From: Polydactylus sextarius
Taxonomy: Eukaryota; Chordata; Actinopteri; Polynemidae
Direction: 5' to 3'
Assembly: GCA_016801845.1 (NCBI GenBank)
Contig: CM028913.1
Span: 1,958,501-2,022,500 of the forward strand
Length of the DNA stretch: 64,000 bases
The notes beneath the pieces are model-generated. The model was not told the DNA's origin, did no database searches, and saw only the letters and a program-made list of their open reading frames with translations. Shown piece by piece: positions 12,474 to 22,305 of the stretch (its first letter is position 1; every line of letters starts with the position of its first letter). A program made the position numbers and the translations under genes.

Positions 12474-12662
12474 TATTATTTTTGGGCATTTTTGCCTTTA
12501 ATGATAGAGACAGTGTAGAGAGACAGGAAACTGGGAGGAGAGTGGGGGAAAGACCTGCAGTAACAGTCCACTTGGTTAGGAACCGGTGAACAGCTGCATG
12601 GCGTATATATGCCAACGTGGTACACCATAACCATTCAGCTATCCAGGTGTCTGAGTTGATCT
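12474..12662 (+). repeat. Dispersed teleost repeat, family B
   Basis: Blocks in order: 'tttgcctttaatgatagaga', 'cagtgtagagagacaggaaa', 'gggggaaagacctgcag', and near the end 'accattcagctatccaggtg'. This matches a common perch-like-fish dispersed repeat of the form TTTATTGATAGRGACAG...GAGAGACAGGAAA...GGGGAATGACATGCAG...CCAGGTGTC. The middle is diverged. Its class is unknown to me. The reverse open frame 12469-12681 lies wholly inside it and is not a gene. Confidence 0.65.
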
Positions 12663-13964
12663 CTCTTTCATGTTCTTGCACTTACTACAGCCATGCTTGA
12701 TTTGTTTCATTATGCTTTCTGCAGGACAGCTAAGACTCACACTCTCTCTCTGTGAAATACACTCTTGTAACAGGGTCGGAATCAGATTGATGCTTAAATC
12801 GACTTCCATTGAATAAGCAAGATGTCTCTTCTATCAAATAAGATGTATATGAATAATTGCTGAATGACTGTCAAATTATCTTTTGTAATTACTCCTAATG
12901 GTCATTGACATCAAACTGTCCACTTGTGTAGACTGTGGAGTCTCAGTGTCAAGAATTCAAACAATAGGAGCCTGTGTTGAACTGTTAAAACTGGAATTTG
13001 TTATTGAGTGAGGAGACAATTCACCTTGATTTCAATATAGTTTGGGTTGAAGAGATCAGTGGAGTGAGAACAGTTTGAGAGGTTCTATGATTCCTAATGT
13101 GTAGAGTGTGCTTGTATGGCACAGATTAAATGTATCCATGGACTGACAGGCGTGTGTATTGTTTTAATTTAAGAGGGCTATTGGACTAGTCAGGCATAAC
13201 GTGTCACTCAATATTGCGACAGTTACAGACAAATGTTAAGATGATGTTTTCATACCAGTCAAGTGTTTTTTTTTCTTTTTCTCCCAGCGTGGTGAATGAG
13301 TAGTGTGCCTGTTCATGCATGTTGTTCTGATCCTCTGAAGTAAAACCACCTCTGAGATGGTTAACTGTGCAGCAAAGCGAATCACAGTCATTTAAATATT
13401 TAGGCAAAATTGTTATGTGTATACAAACTGTTCAGTTGGTGTACACCAGAGAATAGTTATTTTTTCTTGTACTTGTAGTATTTGTTTTCTCGTATGGGAA
13501 AACAGTGGCCATTCAGTAAATCCCACTGTAGATGAAGGTGAAATTGAAGAAATGGAATAAATCTCCCAGTGGAGAGCTTGAAAAGTGTTTACATTTGACT
13601 GTGGCAGAGGTCTTTCTCTCTCTCCCCCCCTCCATTTTACACATGCACATACACACAGCGCTGGGTTGAGATGCTAATGGTACTCCACAAGCCATTGACC
13701 TCTCAGTGCCATTCGTAGAGCAACCACTCAGAGAACTGCTGAATAATACATTGACCGTATGTGGAGTATAAAGCAGAGCAGCTCTGCACGGGTAGAGCGA
13801 CTACAATGAATCACACATGTGTGACAGTTTGCTGCATCTTTAAAACGTAAGTTTTCAGCCTGTGTGTTTGCACAGGTCTGCTCCACAAAAATCACTGAAG
13901 ACATAAATAGCAAGAAATTTGATAAACCAAGAAAAGGTAAACATTTGTCCCATACTCAGGGGAC
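12663..13964. other. No gene seen
   Basis: Unclassified sequence. A short pyrimidine-rich patch lies at 13610-13635. Open frames of 60-67 codons have no recognisable domain. Confidence 0.5.
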
Positions 13965-14022
13965 ATGCAACATGCAACATTGGGGATGCAACCCCCAACA
14001 TCCCCAATGTTGCATGTTGCAT
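13965..14022. repeat. Perfect 24-bp inverted repeat with 10-base loop
   Basis: Arms 13965-13988 and 13999-14022 are exact reverse complements (left arm begins atgcaacatgcaacattgg). The loop is 'caacccccaa'. The left arm contains a direct repeat of 'atgcaac'. The overlapping open frames on both strands are reflections of the palindrome. The right arm ends within about 10 bases of a family A fragment, so it may mark an insertion junction. Confidence 0.95.
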
Positions 14023-14029
14023 TTTTGGC

Positions 14030-14075
14030 AGTGGGAGGAAACCCATGCAGACACGGGGAGAACATGCAAACACAG
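14030..14075 (-). repeat. Family A fragment, antisense
   Basis: 'gtgggaggaaacccatgcag' and 'acacggggagaacatgcaaa' are the antisense form of the family A core (the GTGGGAGGAAACC and GGGGAGAACATGCAAAC blocks). Only this core remains. Confidence 0.65.
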
Positions 14076-14133
14076 TTGTCAGAATTGACTCCATCAAGTA
14101 GCTCACAGCTGGTGTAACGATGCATCATGTGGC

Positions 14134-14149
14134 TTTTTTTTTTTTTTTT
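14134..14149. repeat. Poly-T run (T16)
   Basis: Homopolymer; 144 bases upstream of an A20 run at 14293-14312. Confidence 0.9.
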
Positions 14150-14292
14150 AGCATTTTCTTTAAATGGGACAAATCTACCTGTTACTTGCTGGCACATAAG
14201 ACAACAAGAGATCTTGTTCATCTATTTGCAGCATTAATCAGTCATTTTACATACACATAGATGTAAATCTGAATAGAATACTTTGCAGCATC

Positions 14293-14312
14293 AAAAAAAA
14301 AAAAAAAAAAAA
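14293..14312. repeat. Poly-A run (A20)
   Basis: Homopolymer with no recognisable retroposon body next to it. The sequence from here to 14894 is AT-rich and unclassified. Confidence 0.9.
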
Positions 14313-14894
14313 TCTCCATGGTTTTACAGTTCCCAGGTTTATTCAGGTTTACTCAGTACTCAACTATACATAGACTGAGTGATTCAGTTACAAAACACGC
14401 TGCTATTTTTTTTTCTCAGGGGTTGCTGCAGACCAGAACAAATTAAAGCTAAAAGAGTAATTACTGGTGACCTGACATGACATGAATGCTGATGTTGTCC
14501 CTTTTCTGCTGGTTGTGCATATAGACAAGTGTTTGCTATAACCATTGCCACAGCAACTTTTTAAAAAATAATAACAAGCCAGTGTTGTCTTTGCTTGCTA
14601 TACTACCTCAAATCACAAATCTATTGATAATCCCTTTTACCACCAATACTGTTAGCTCACTTCACTTTTTCTGTAAACTTAAAACTTTATATTATCACCT
14701 ATGCAATATATATAATAGAATTTTGAAATGTTCATATATAATAGAATAATAGAATACAATTTAAGCAATTTGTAAAAACTTGTAAATAACTTAACCTTAC
14801 CATTCAACCCAGTGGTACACTGTTTCCTCTGTGATTTTAGATCATGAATACAAACTTCCAAATGTTTGTATTGCTCAAGAGAGATGATTGTCAT

Positions 14895-15740
14895 TTTACT
14901 GACGTTTCACCTCTCATCCTAAAGGCTTCTTCAGTTCTGTGTGACCAGTGGGGAGTTCCAGGTATTTAAGCTCTAGTGAAGCCAACAGCAATCCCAGGAG
15001 AGTTGCTGAGAGTCACTGAGGTTCATCGACCCTCCCAGCCACCATTCGTTCATAAGGTCACTGGAGCCCAGGTATAAAAAAATTGTTGGCAACCTAGAGC
15101 GTTTGGGTAATGTGGGTCATGGCTTTCTCTGCCATCATGTGAGTCACTGAGGTCTCATGAGTCTTAGTGTGGATGTGTTGTCAGTCTCCTATGTAGTGAG
15201 TCCGGGGCAGCACTGTAGATGTCTGATAAGTTACATCTCAGACTACATCCTCTGTTCAGAGATAGTCATTCCAGGTTTGTAAAGATGGCTTCTTTCACCT
15301 CTTCTTGCCAAAATGTGAACGTTCATGAAATGAGTGTCACAGTTGTTCTTGATATGTAGGCAGATCGCCATCTCCCAGCCTCAGAAACTGACTCTCCTGA
15401 GTTAAGTCATACTCTTGTGAAACAGTTGTTTTCTGTCCCCAGTGCACAGGTCTGCATTGGACTTGTTCTGTTGGGGTCTACGTATTCTGTCCTTAGGATG
15501 TGACAATTTCTGCCTCAGAGTGACGCTGGGTTTGAAGTCTTTAGGGATGTTGTGCTGTCCTCATGGGTTTCTCAGGAGTAGTGTGACTGTGTTGTCACTC
15601 TTATTCCAGTTTCCTCCTCTATCCATTGTGTTTCTTTTGTTGATCTGACAAAAGGTCCGGTTGGGGTACCCACACCTCCTAAGTACATCTTTGGCATGTT
15701 TTTCTGCTTTAAAGGCTTCATCTCAGTTGGTACTTTTCAT
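14895..15740 (-). mobile_element. Penelope-like retroelement, 3' end with decayed GIY-YIG endonuclease
   Basis: On the minus strand, read from 15740 downwards, the pieces are DVLRRCGYPNRTFCQ, then VTLRQKLSHPKDR, then DLCTGDRKQLFHK, then NVHILAR, then EVKEAIF. This is the order of the linker and GIY-YIG endonuclease region of fish Penelope-like elements (Poseidon/Neptune group), where intact copies have a DLYIGETKQ block and an HILAREDRWFERGVKEAI block. Here the YIG tyrosine is lost, the segment between HILAR and VKEAI is deleted, and stop codons and frameshifts break it up. The 3' flank carries the family's signature 'ggatgagaggtgaaacgt' (minus strand, about 14901-14918). Known of the family: this nuclease nicks DNA to prime reverse transcription. 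Inference: dead, 5'-truncated copy. The plus-strand open frame 15442-15648 is a shadow. Confidence 0.85.
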
Positions 15741-15902
15741 TTGTTGTGGCTTAGCTGGACAAGGAACACACTATATGTATAATTAGAAAATTTAACACCT
15801 AAATAGGTGAATACATATTTTTGCAGGAGGTGAAACAAATTCAGATAGACAGAGCTTTGCATTTGTGACCAAAGCTTAATTTCAACTCATCCACCAACTA
15901 GA

Positions 15903-16140
15903 CATCTTTTGGGATCTAGAACACTGGATCCCTTTTCAGGGTTGTGGGGAGCAGGAGCCAAACCCAGCTGACAGCAGGCAAGAGATGGTGTAAAATAATA
16001 TAATTTATAGTCTTCTTATATCTTATATCTAATTTATAGTCACGATCAACATAACTTGCGAGTCGTGGGAGGAAGGTGTGTTCTCACCCAGAACATTTTT
16101 GCTGTGAACACCACTACACCACTGTGCCATCCACAAGAAT
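15903..16140 (-). repeat. Dispersed family A, antisense copy
   Basis: Begins 'ggatcccttttcagggttgt' with 'ggggagcaggagccaaaccc' and 'agctgacagcaggcaagaga'. It passes through 'gtcgtgggaggaaggtgt' and ends 'ccactacaccactgtgccat'. This is the antisense order of family A, including the segment with the CCACTGCACCACCGTGCC block. An AT-rich stretch at 15990-16035 replaces the middle. Confidence 0.65.
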
Positions 16141-17815
16141 TTATGTGAAAATTTTTCATTCTATTTAATTTTCTATATTTAATTCACAGAATAGTATTAT
16201 ACTTGCCAAAAAAAGTTGCCAAAAGTTTCATATTGATTTTTATAATGTTAATTACTTTGTACCTTCGCTTTAAAAGATGCTGAATAAATGAGGTTATTAT
16301 CACAAGATAAAAAATTTAGTAATTTGATCAATGAAAGGTAAATGTATCCCTTAATGTGTTTGTGTGTTTTACAGTACCTGCAGCTTTTTACTAATTGCAG
16401 TGCTTAGTTCTCTCAGTGCAATATAAATAAGTGTAAATAAAGAGCTGCTGTCAGATGGTGCGATAAGTCTGCACATCTGTGTGTGCCACTATTGTGCCTA
16501 TTTGTGGGACACAAATCAAATTTATAAAGGATCATTTGCTGGAGACTGCAGTAAAAATCTCTGATACCATCTGACTTTTTAGCCTGAAGTCAATTTGTCT
16601 CAGGCATCAGAGGAAAGCTCAGAGGGATGCAATTAAAAGTTTTATCAAAGCTGTCACAGCATGTAATGGTACAGACTGAATGAGATCCGCTGGGTTGACT
16701 CCATCAGTGAAGAGGGGCAGTTCAGAGATTTTATTGGTTTCAGTTTGTAGCCCTGTTTATTGTGATGCAACATAATACATCACCACTATTTACTGCAACC
16801 TTGAATTGACTTTACCTCTAAACAGTGAAGGAAAGGAGATGAGAAAAGGAAAGGAAGAGAGACGTGAAGGAAGCTATTTGAGTTTGTGAGTGTAATTATA
16901 CTGTTAATACTTTACCTTTGTTTGTTCAAGAAATGATTTAGTTTAAGTCAGAATCAGTAATTCAGCTGGGTCACGTGGCATTCAAGTAGCAGTTGTTTTA
17001 ATTCGATATCAACTAAACAGTTTAAAAGATTATTACATTTTTATTGATTATGTTAAGACTCAACTAATAATTTCAATGCAATGTGACATTTTCCATATTG
17101 ATGCTCTCAGTGCTCAATACCGTCTCCACATATTACTTTGAGTGTGGTCTATCACATGTAATGTATGTTGACTAATTGAACGCAGCCAATGTATTCTTAA
17201 GTACAGCACCCTGTAGAAATCACATTGTTCCATTATCGTTTCACCGAGTGATAAGTTGAAGTAACAAGATTGCAAAATTGGCAAACAGTCTTTATCCAGC
17301 CCAGTCATCAGGGGGACAAGAGTTTTCAGAATGAGGCTCCACCACCATCACCAACTTTTTGCTCTAACACCAGCACAGTCAGTTTCAAATAAACTCTGGG
17401 TTATTAGCCTTGTTGTGAAACAGATCTCCAACATCCATTCTCAAATTCACTGTGATCAACCCATCCAGGCCACTCTATTATCATACTGAGGTTATATATT
17501 CAAAGGTGCAAAGGAAAAAAAAAGAACCCCTTCAAATTAGACAGCAACAGTTCCTATTCCTCCCATGACCTGCTCCTCAAACAGGGCAGAAAAAAATGTA
17601 ACCAGTAAAAGTGATTAGAGGTAAGTAAAATTAAACATTAATTAGAATTAATTATTAGATTAATTATTAAATGATGGCAGAACAATAAAATCATGTTTGA
17701 ATGAACTGTCTCTTTGTATGCTGCATTTAATCTTTAGAGCAACACTAACCAAAGTATTGGTCATCATTTTTGAAGAACTAATATACTGAATGGACAGAAC
17801 ATAGGCTCATTTAGA
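16141..17815. other. No gene seen; complex, repeat-poor sequence
   Basis: Sequence at about 16440-16760 is of high complexity and free of recognised repeats. A purine-rich patch lies at 16825-16870. Nothing else is recognised. Confidence 0.45.
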
Positions 17816-17840
17816 TTTTTTTTTTTTTTTTTTTTTTTTT
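17816..17840. repeat. Poly-T run (T25)
   Basis: Uninterrupted T homopolymer. Confidence 0.9.
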
Positions 17841-18934
17841 GCAGACTTCAGGCTTAATAACTTACTAAATAAACACATTAATATTACCAACAGGCTGTAA
17901 TATACTAGTTTTATATGGAAAATGCAGCAGTGTCACTTCTACCACATTCAGATTTCACCTGTCACTGATGCTTCCTCACATTTCATTTGGAAACCTTACC
18001 TATTGCCTCCGTGCTCCGTCCATTTTCTCACTCTACTTTGGTATTAGTCATGTTTCCTACAAGCTGAAGGCCTGATAGCGAGACTGGGTGTTGCTGAGGC
18101 GGTTGTCCATCCAGCAGATTCTCCCATCTCTGAAGCTCTGTTTTAATTTATACCAACCTCACCCACCATTTTCTTTTTGGCTTCATGATATTTAATTTGA
18201 AAGCGACAATGTATTATATGTAAAATGCTATTGGAGCTTATGAACTCTGGTGTGGTTTGCATCAGACAACCGAATTCCTAAAAGGTTCACTTGTGTAAAG
18301 GCTAATGAGACTCATCTGTTACACAGTTGTTTTCACATGAGGACCATTTCCTGTCTCTGAATTCCCCTTGTCTGGACAGGCAGTGCAGCATCACTTGGGC
18401 TCATCGACCTTCCATTTGAAAGGTTCTCATCATAAACCAGTCCATCTGCTCAGATCAACGAAAGGTTGTGACCTTCAAATTGGTATTTCAGTGACTTTCA
18501 TGTTCTGCCTTCCAAAATAATCTCTCTGCTTTTTACGCAACCACAGCAGAGCAAGCGGCTATCCAACCACTATCACAACTGTTAACACACTTTATTTCAT
18601 GCTCTATCTTCTTTATGAAACTGCTTTAATAGAGAGTCCGTAATTACTTTGGGATAATGTGCCAAACTGTTAATGTAATGACTATTTTCTATTTAAACAG
18701 TAAACTGCTATGCAAAACAAAATCTGACAGTTATAATCTACATTTTATGAAACTACTTACCTGCTTCCCTTCCTGTATTGCCACGTCAGGCATAATCCCA
18801 AGGGCTGTCACTGTTGTGACAGGCTGTAAAGTGAAGTAATGAGTATGTCTGCCTCCTGGTCACTCTATGAGGCTAGATCACTATGGACCTCAGTGGAAAG
18901 ATAAAGTCACAATCATAATCCCCCCCCTCCCCTC
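17841..18934. other. No gene seen
   Basis: Unclassified sequence without recognised domain or repeat. The 60-codon open frame at 18657 has no recognisable domain. Confidence 0.5.
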
Positions 18935-18971
18935 CACACACACACACACACACACACACGAGAGAGAGAGA
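18935..18971. repeat. Compound (CA)n(GA)n microsatellite
   Basis: A CA array of about 25 bases passes into a short GA array, preceded by a C-rich stretch. Confidence 0.95.
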
Positions 18972-19796
18972 TATCAATGACCTGTGTTGCACCAATATGT
19001 AAGCCATAAATTCCCCCGAGCACAGTTTCTTCAAAAAATGACCAACACTAACAGTCACAATGTTAAGATGAGCTGTTATAAAACCCTGACAGCAGGAACG
19101 AGATGCCTTTTGACGATCTGAGGAGAACAGATGTTGCTAACAGTGGCAACACAATGACAGGTCATTTCAGATGATGCAGCAATATAACTGTGCAGTGTAG
19201 AAGAGAAAGTTCAGGGTGAATCAGTACCTAACAGGAATGTACATCAGCTGAAGAATTCAAAATCATTCAAATTAAAGAATTCCAAAACCTGCAGTCAGCT
19301 GAATAGCATCTTATTGTATGCCACGTTGGCAGCAGAGAGACCACAGTGGTGTACTGTAGTTAAATACTCCTCATCCACCCCATATACAAAGTAAGAGAAC
19401 ATCTACACAAGACAAATGCATTAACAGACGTAACATCAATATGAATACTTTGTGTAATTTGAGTTTGTGGGCTATTAGATTGTCCTTTTAAATTACTCTA
19501 AACACCACTGATCTTAATAGTTAATCATATATAACCAGTAGTACAGTGAGTCTTGTTCATTTTAATCTAAGATATGTGAGGCTTATTGTTTGAATCCATT
19601 TTGGCACAATCCATTACACTCCTGAACCTTCACATATTCAGAAACATCAATCAGTGTTAGAAATAAATTATTAAAGAGTTGTCTTTCCTACAGTAGTGTA
19701 TAGTAAGTAAATAAACATGATAGCTAAAATATGAGACAAATTAACGTGATGTAAAAATAAAAACACTGGTGTAAATAGGGGTGGGGCTGAGCTTAG
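18972..19796. other. No gene seen
   Basis: Unclassified AT-rich sequence. Confidence 0.5.
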
Positions 19797-19879
19797 CACA
19801 CTCACAGAAACAAACATAAACACACAGACAGAAACATAAACACAGACACACTTATACAAGAACACACACACACACACTG
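19797..19879. repeat. Imperfect AC-rich array
   Basis: Degenerate repeats of ACAGAAAC, ATAAACAC and AC units ending in a pure AC array. The valine/cysteine-rich reverse open frame here is repeat-derived. Confidence 0.85.
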
Positions 19880-20504
19880 ACGTCTCTCATGAGATGGCTG
19901 GAACTGCTTGTCTTTCACTAGGTTTCTCATATCTGATGATAAAGATGATGAAGGGCCAGGGATGTTACTTGTATGTATCCTGGTATCTGCATTTTTGCCT
20001 CAGCCTGTATTCAGTTTGAGTCTGTATTCATTTTTTATTTGAGGAAAAACTGTGTTACTGTTTTCTGAGGGGACAGATCAACCTCTCTGATGGCTCAGAG
20101 GCAGAAGGTTCCCATTCCAGCTGTAGAGGGAGTACAGTTGCTATGCAGGTATCTGTTAGTTTTGAAGCAATGGTTTGGTAGGTATAACATGTCAAAGTGC
20201 CTTTCAGATGTATATATATTGATAGTAATGTATTATCAGAAAAGTCTTTCAGCATGTCTGTGTGGTTCTGTTGTCCTTTGCATGATCCATGTGACTTTGC
20301 ATAATCATGGCTTACGGTAAGGGGGATCTGGATGTCACGCCCTGTTGACTCCCACAATGATCTGGAAACAGTTTGTTTCAAGATTACTGTTATATGTTGT
20401 ATATAGAAATATATATTGTCGATACAATATATGAGAGGAATAGACAATAAAAAACATCATTACCATGTGTAACTATGGTGAATGTACGATCTCCTTCTAT
20501 AAGA
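19880..20504. other. No gene seen; long chance open frame
   Basis: The reverse strand is open for 130 codons (20055-20447), the longest frame in the window, but shows no recognisable domain, signal peptide or membrane pattern. An inverted repeat of 'aatatatattgt' type lies near 20409-20432. Confidence 0.45.
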
Positions 20505-20730
20505 TTAAAGAACTTGCGGTGAGAGCAGCATCATGTGTCTCACTGAGACCTGTCAGTGGACAGGGTGGCTAAGGAGACCGGCAAGAGGAAGAATGTGGGC
20601 ATTGTGATGTTTATTAAGGAGAAATGGAGTAACCCGTAGCATATTAATATCATTGAGCAGTATCATTGTTTGCTGTTGGCGTTTGATCGCACTACATCCA
20701 GAGGAGTTCTCATAAGTCACCGCTCACTCT
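20505..20730 (+). mobile_element. L2-like retrotransposon, endonuclease fragment
   Basis: Two frames are needed. One gives MCLTET at 20533-20550, the core of the apurinic-type endonuclease TETW motif. The next gives TGKRKNVGIVMFIKEKW at about 20577-20627, then NP-stop-HI, the segment after it in fish L2-group elements, where the usual GGG is NVG. A later piece encodes TSRGVL where the family has a PREF-like stretch. Known of the family: this domain nicks target DNA. The copy is frameshifted and has a stop. The reverse transcriptase is absent and the sequence soon reaches what looks like the family 3' tail, split by an L1 insertion (20843-22223) and resuming at 22245. Confidence 0.7.
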
Positions 20731-20821
20731 TGGTCGACACTACAACATGTGAATGCTCTGTTTTTTATATAAAGTATTTATTTATTTTCTGATAATTTTT
20801 TTTGTTTTAACTATAGAATTG

Positions 20822-20842
20822 AATGTATTTTCATGATTTTTT
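20822..20842. repeat. Left target-site duplication of the L1 insertion
   Basis: A 21-base sequence beginning 'aatgtattttcatga' and ending in T6 is repeated exactly at 22224-22244 on the other side of the L1 fragment. Confidence 0.9.
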
Positions 20843-22223
20843 AAAAATTATTTTCTTTTTTTTTTTTCTTGAACACACAAAAGAAAAAGAGCACCCTACA
20901 AAATGGGTCTACAACATCTGAAATAAAATAATTGAGGTAGGTAAAAAGAAAGACAGGCTATTTGAGGGTGTGTACCATAACCAAAATATTCCCTTGTTTC
21001 CTGTCTCATAATATCGCCAGTGGTATAAATAGTTAAAAAAAAATAGTAAAAAATATATCACGTCTAATCAGCTAAAGTCAAAAATAGCTTCCACGTTTTC
21101 TCATAAAAGTTTGGAGCATTCTCTCTGCTAAGGCGAATCTGTTCCATCCTAGCAACACAAACTATTTCACTGAGCCACTCTTAAAGCAAGGGGATGAAGG
21201 AGACTTCCAATTAACTAAAATCAATTTTGCTGCTTACAGTGGGAAGGCAGGGTCAATGTCCTTTTAGAAGAGCCAGAGATTGCCAGGTTACAGTCTAGTT
21301 GAATATTTATTTTATATTGCTTAGAGAACCATTTAAATATGCCGCACCAAAAATTATCCAATACCGCGCAGTACCAGAATAAATGTGAGAGTGAACCTTC
21401 GGCACAGCCACATCTATCACACAAGGGAGACACTTATTCAAATATTCTGTTAAGTTTAGTTTTGGAATAGTGCAGTCTATGTATGACTTTGTATTGAATT
21501 AACTGATATTTAGAGTTTATCAGACAGTTTTGTATACTGGACAGGCCCTCCTCCTATAATTCATGTGACAGTTGAACTCCTAGTTCTTTTTCCCATGCCT
21601 CCCTGAGATGACAGGTACTCACTGGTGTCTCAAAAGCAGTGACAAAGCGGGAAATCAAATGTTTTGAGTTTGGTTGTGAGAGACAGATATCATATAAATT
21701 ATAACTGCGTGGTCTTAATTAGAAAAAAAATTAGAAATGTTTTCCCTTACAAAATGTCTCATCTGTAAATATCAATAAAAGTGTGACTGAGGGAGGTGAT
21801 ATCGAGCCTGGAGCAGAGGGAAAGAAGCAACACAAGCCATTTCATTGAGCCACCTCTTATAAAAATCTGAAATACAACATTGGCCTCCCTCTCTCCAGTC
21901 CAAAAACACCCCATTGGTTAATCCTGGTTTAAACAAATGATTGCCTGTTACTGGGGCGTTTATCGAAACATTTGGCAATCCGAAGTGTTTTCAATATCTT
22001 TAAAGAATTACTAAGAACAAAATTTTAGCCCAACAACTTTTGTACAGTTGTACATTTTAAAAAAAAGCAACGCTTGAAGCGAGGTTTGTGACATAAACAT
22101 GGATTCAATCTATAGCCGTAGCAGAGAGGAGCAGTCATCATAAAGAACACCCTGCTGCCAGAAAATAAGAGCCCTTGCATTTGCACCCAATAATAGTCCC
22201 TAAAAACAGGGTGGCCGAGATGT
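20843..22223 (-). mobile_element. 5'-truncated L1-like retrotransposon, ORF2 C-terminus and 3' UTR
   Basis: Minus-strand pieces in element order: PVFRDYYW (about 22180-22210), FKPGLTNGVFLDW with SFPLLQARYHLPQSHF-like residues (frame 21978-21772), then KELG and QYKVIHRLHYSKTKLN at about 21450-21600, then SPLCDRC, LSHLFWYC and FW (frame 21433-21221). This is the order of the C-terminal region of fish L1/Tx1-group ORF2, including the C-x2-C...H...C knuckle. A TAA stop interrupts the line at 21434-21436 and several more follow past the knuckle. The 3' end faces left: a T-rich tract (20853-20870) is the antisense poly-A tail. Both ends abut an exact 21-base target-site duplication, so the borders are firm. 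Reverse transcriptase and endonuclease domains are missing through 5' truncation. Known: L1 inserts by target-primed reverse transcription. The copy is dead, but its intact duplication suggests it is not among the oldest here. Confidence 0.88.
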
Positions 22224-22244
22224 AATGTATTTTCATGATTTTTT
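22224..22244. repeat. Right target-site duplication of the L1 insertion
   Basis: Exact 21-base copy of 20822-20842. The empty site would restore a continuous L2-like 3' tail. Confidence 0.9.
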
Positions 22245-22305
22245 TATTGCTGTCAGATAAATTTTCCCTTGGTGGGACAAATAAAAATATATTCTATACT
22301 ATATG
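22245..22305 (+). mobile_element. 3' tail of the L2-like element interrupted by L1
   Basis: 'ctgtcagataaattttccct' and 'tggtgggacaaataaa' resemble the 3' untranslated end of fish L2-group elements (TGTCTGATAAATTTCCC...GGGACAATAAA). It lies just beyond the L1 target-site duplication, in line with the endonuclease fragment at 20505-20730. Confidence 0.6.

Noticed and set aside
13855..14221. Cluster of overlapping frames on both strands
   Set aside because: They arise from the perfect palindrome and a family A fragment, not from coding sequence.
15442..15648. Plus-strand hydrophobic frame of 68 codons
   Set aside because: Shadow of the antisense Penelope-like coding sequence.
20055..20447. Longest reverse-strand open frame, 130 codons
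   Set aside because: No domain, signal or membrane pattern; composition follows local AT content; a frame of this length is expected by chance in 64 kb.
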